From: Globobulimina sp.
Lineage: Eukaryota; Foraminifera; Rotaliida
Assembly: GCA_003354225.1 (NCBI GenBank)
Contig: PIVH01000314.1
Span: forward strand, 1 to 6,322
DNA length: 6,322 nucleotides
Reading direction: 5' to 3'
The notes beneath the pieces are model-generated. The model was not told the DNA's origin and ran no database searches. It was given only the letters and a program-made list of their open reading frames with translations. The translations under genes and the position numbers were made by a program. Of the stretch, positions 5,936 through 6,322 are shown piece by piece (the first letter of the stretch is position 1; every line of letters begins with the position of its first letter).

Positions 5936-6322
5936 AAAAATAATGAACCTGGTAATGATAATGCGGTCATTGCAAAATTCGCATTATTAATCATAAACTT
6001 TGCAATTCTGTGTTTTATTTTGCTTGTTGTGTGCTGAATTTATTTTTTATTTCTAAAATACACTTTTTGTTTGAACGATAAATCACATTATAATTAGATA
6101 TAACTTTGTCTTGAACGAGTTGAGCAGCAACGTAATTCGAGGACATTACACGAGAGCAGTAGGTCATTCTAGTATTTTACCAAAAGGCAGTAATTTCGTG
6201 GCTAGGAACGTGTTTCCAAAAAACAGTTTTTAAGGTCAAGGGCGCGCCATACAATGTTTTACCTTTTGGTACAATGTTTTACCAAAAAAAAGACCATACA
6301 GTGAATTTTGTCCAATCTGTTC
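5936..6322. other. downstream flank of the APC gene; no gene recognised
   Basis: This 387-bp stretch has no convincing coding frame on either strand. The first ~120 bp are AT-rich and should be the 3' untranslated region of the APC gene. They hold overlapping small inverted repeats (ATAATGCG 5958-5965 with CGCATTAT 5980-5987; ATTGCAAA 5969-5976 with TTTGCAAT 5999-6006), but no AATAAA. From about 6110 the composition is more mixed, with TTTTACC-based repeats and an isolated GGCGCGCC palindrome (6241-6248). That would suit a promoter for a gene beyond the right edge, though this cannot be shown here. Confidence 0.45.
6175..6284. repeat. cluster of TTTTACC repeats with direct and inverted copies
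   Basis: TACAATGTTTTACC occurs twice (6250-6263 and 6270-6283, 20-bp period). Between the copies CCTTTTGGTA (6262-6271) is the reverse complement of TACCAAAAGG at 6178-6187. TTTTACC therefore occurs three times here (6175, 6257, 6277). The 20-bp period is close to two helical turns, as for paired factor sites, but no factor can be named. Confidence 0.6.

Noticed and set aside
6241-6248. GGCGCGCC as a cloning site or vector junction
   Set aside because: It is a lone 8-bp palindrome with ordinary sequence on both sides and no vector-like DNA.
1-6322. tRNA, rRNA, CRISPR array or insertion sequence
   Set aside because: None of the expected conserved structures or repeat patterns was seen on either strand.

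Overview
The window looks like nuclear DNA from a unicellular eukaryote with a compact, AT-rich genome. Two of its genes are interrupted by spliceosomal introns (GT...AG), most of them very short (55-65 nt). Neighbouring genes lie only about 120-290 bp apart, and there are no bacterial ribosome-binding sites or operons. The lineage cannot be fixed from the sequence. A free-living protist is a reasonable guess, because an ethanolamine-permease-type APC transporter sits beside a eukaryotic-type peptide transporter and an orphan seven-helix membrane protein.

Layout. 1-212 (+): last 69 codons of an acidic protein that enters from the left edge. 213-416: spacer with a striking T/G tract and the leader of the next gene. 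417-1397 (+): intact seven-transmembrane, GPCR-like protein; its 3' end may instead be spliced to 1433-1555. 1398-1685: tail-to-tail spacer. 1686-3974 (-): POT/PTR (NPF-like) proton-coupled transporter in four exons, 659 aa, reconstructed here. One of its three introns is 57 nt, in frame and free of stops, so it would be missed by reading open frames alone. 3975-4093: 119-bp head-to-head promoter region. 4094-5935 (+): APC-superfamily, ethanolamine-permease-like transporter in three exons, 547 aa. 5936-6322: downstream flank with short direct and inverted repeats built on TTTTACC, perhaps the promoter of a gene beyond the right edge.

How the genes relate. The peptide/nitrate-type transporter and the amine/amino-acid transporter are divergently transcribed from one short shared region. 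Co-regulated uptake of organic nitrogen is a natural inference, not something the sequence shows. The seven-helix protein is convergent with the transporter and could be a sensor, but nothing in the sequence names a ligand.

The most unusual signals are in the introns. All five supported introns are phase 1. The two long introns (143 and 187 nt) each hold one perfect inverted repeat (15-bp and 14-bp arms), and each hairpin spans exactly 58 nt. No mobile element, CRISPR array, tRNA or rRNA was recognised.
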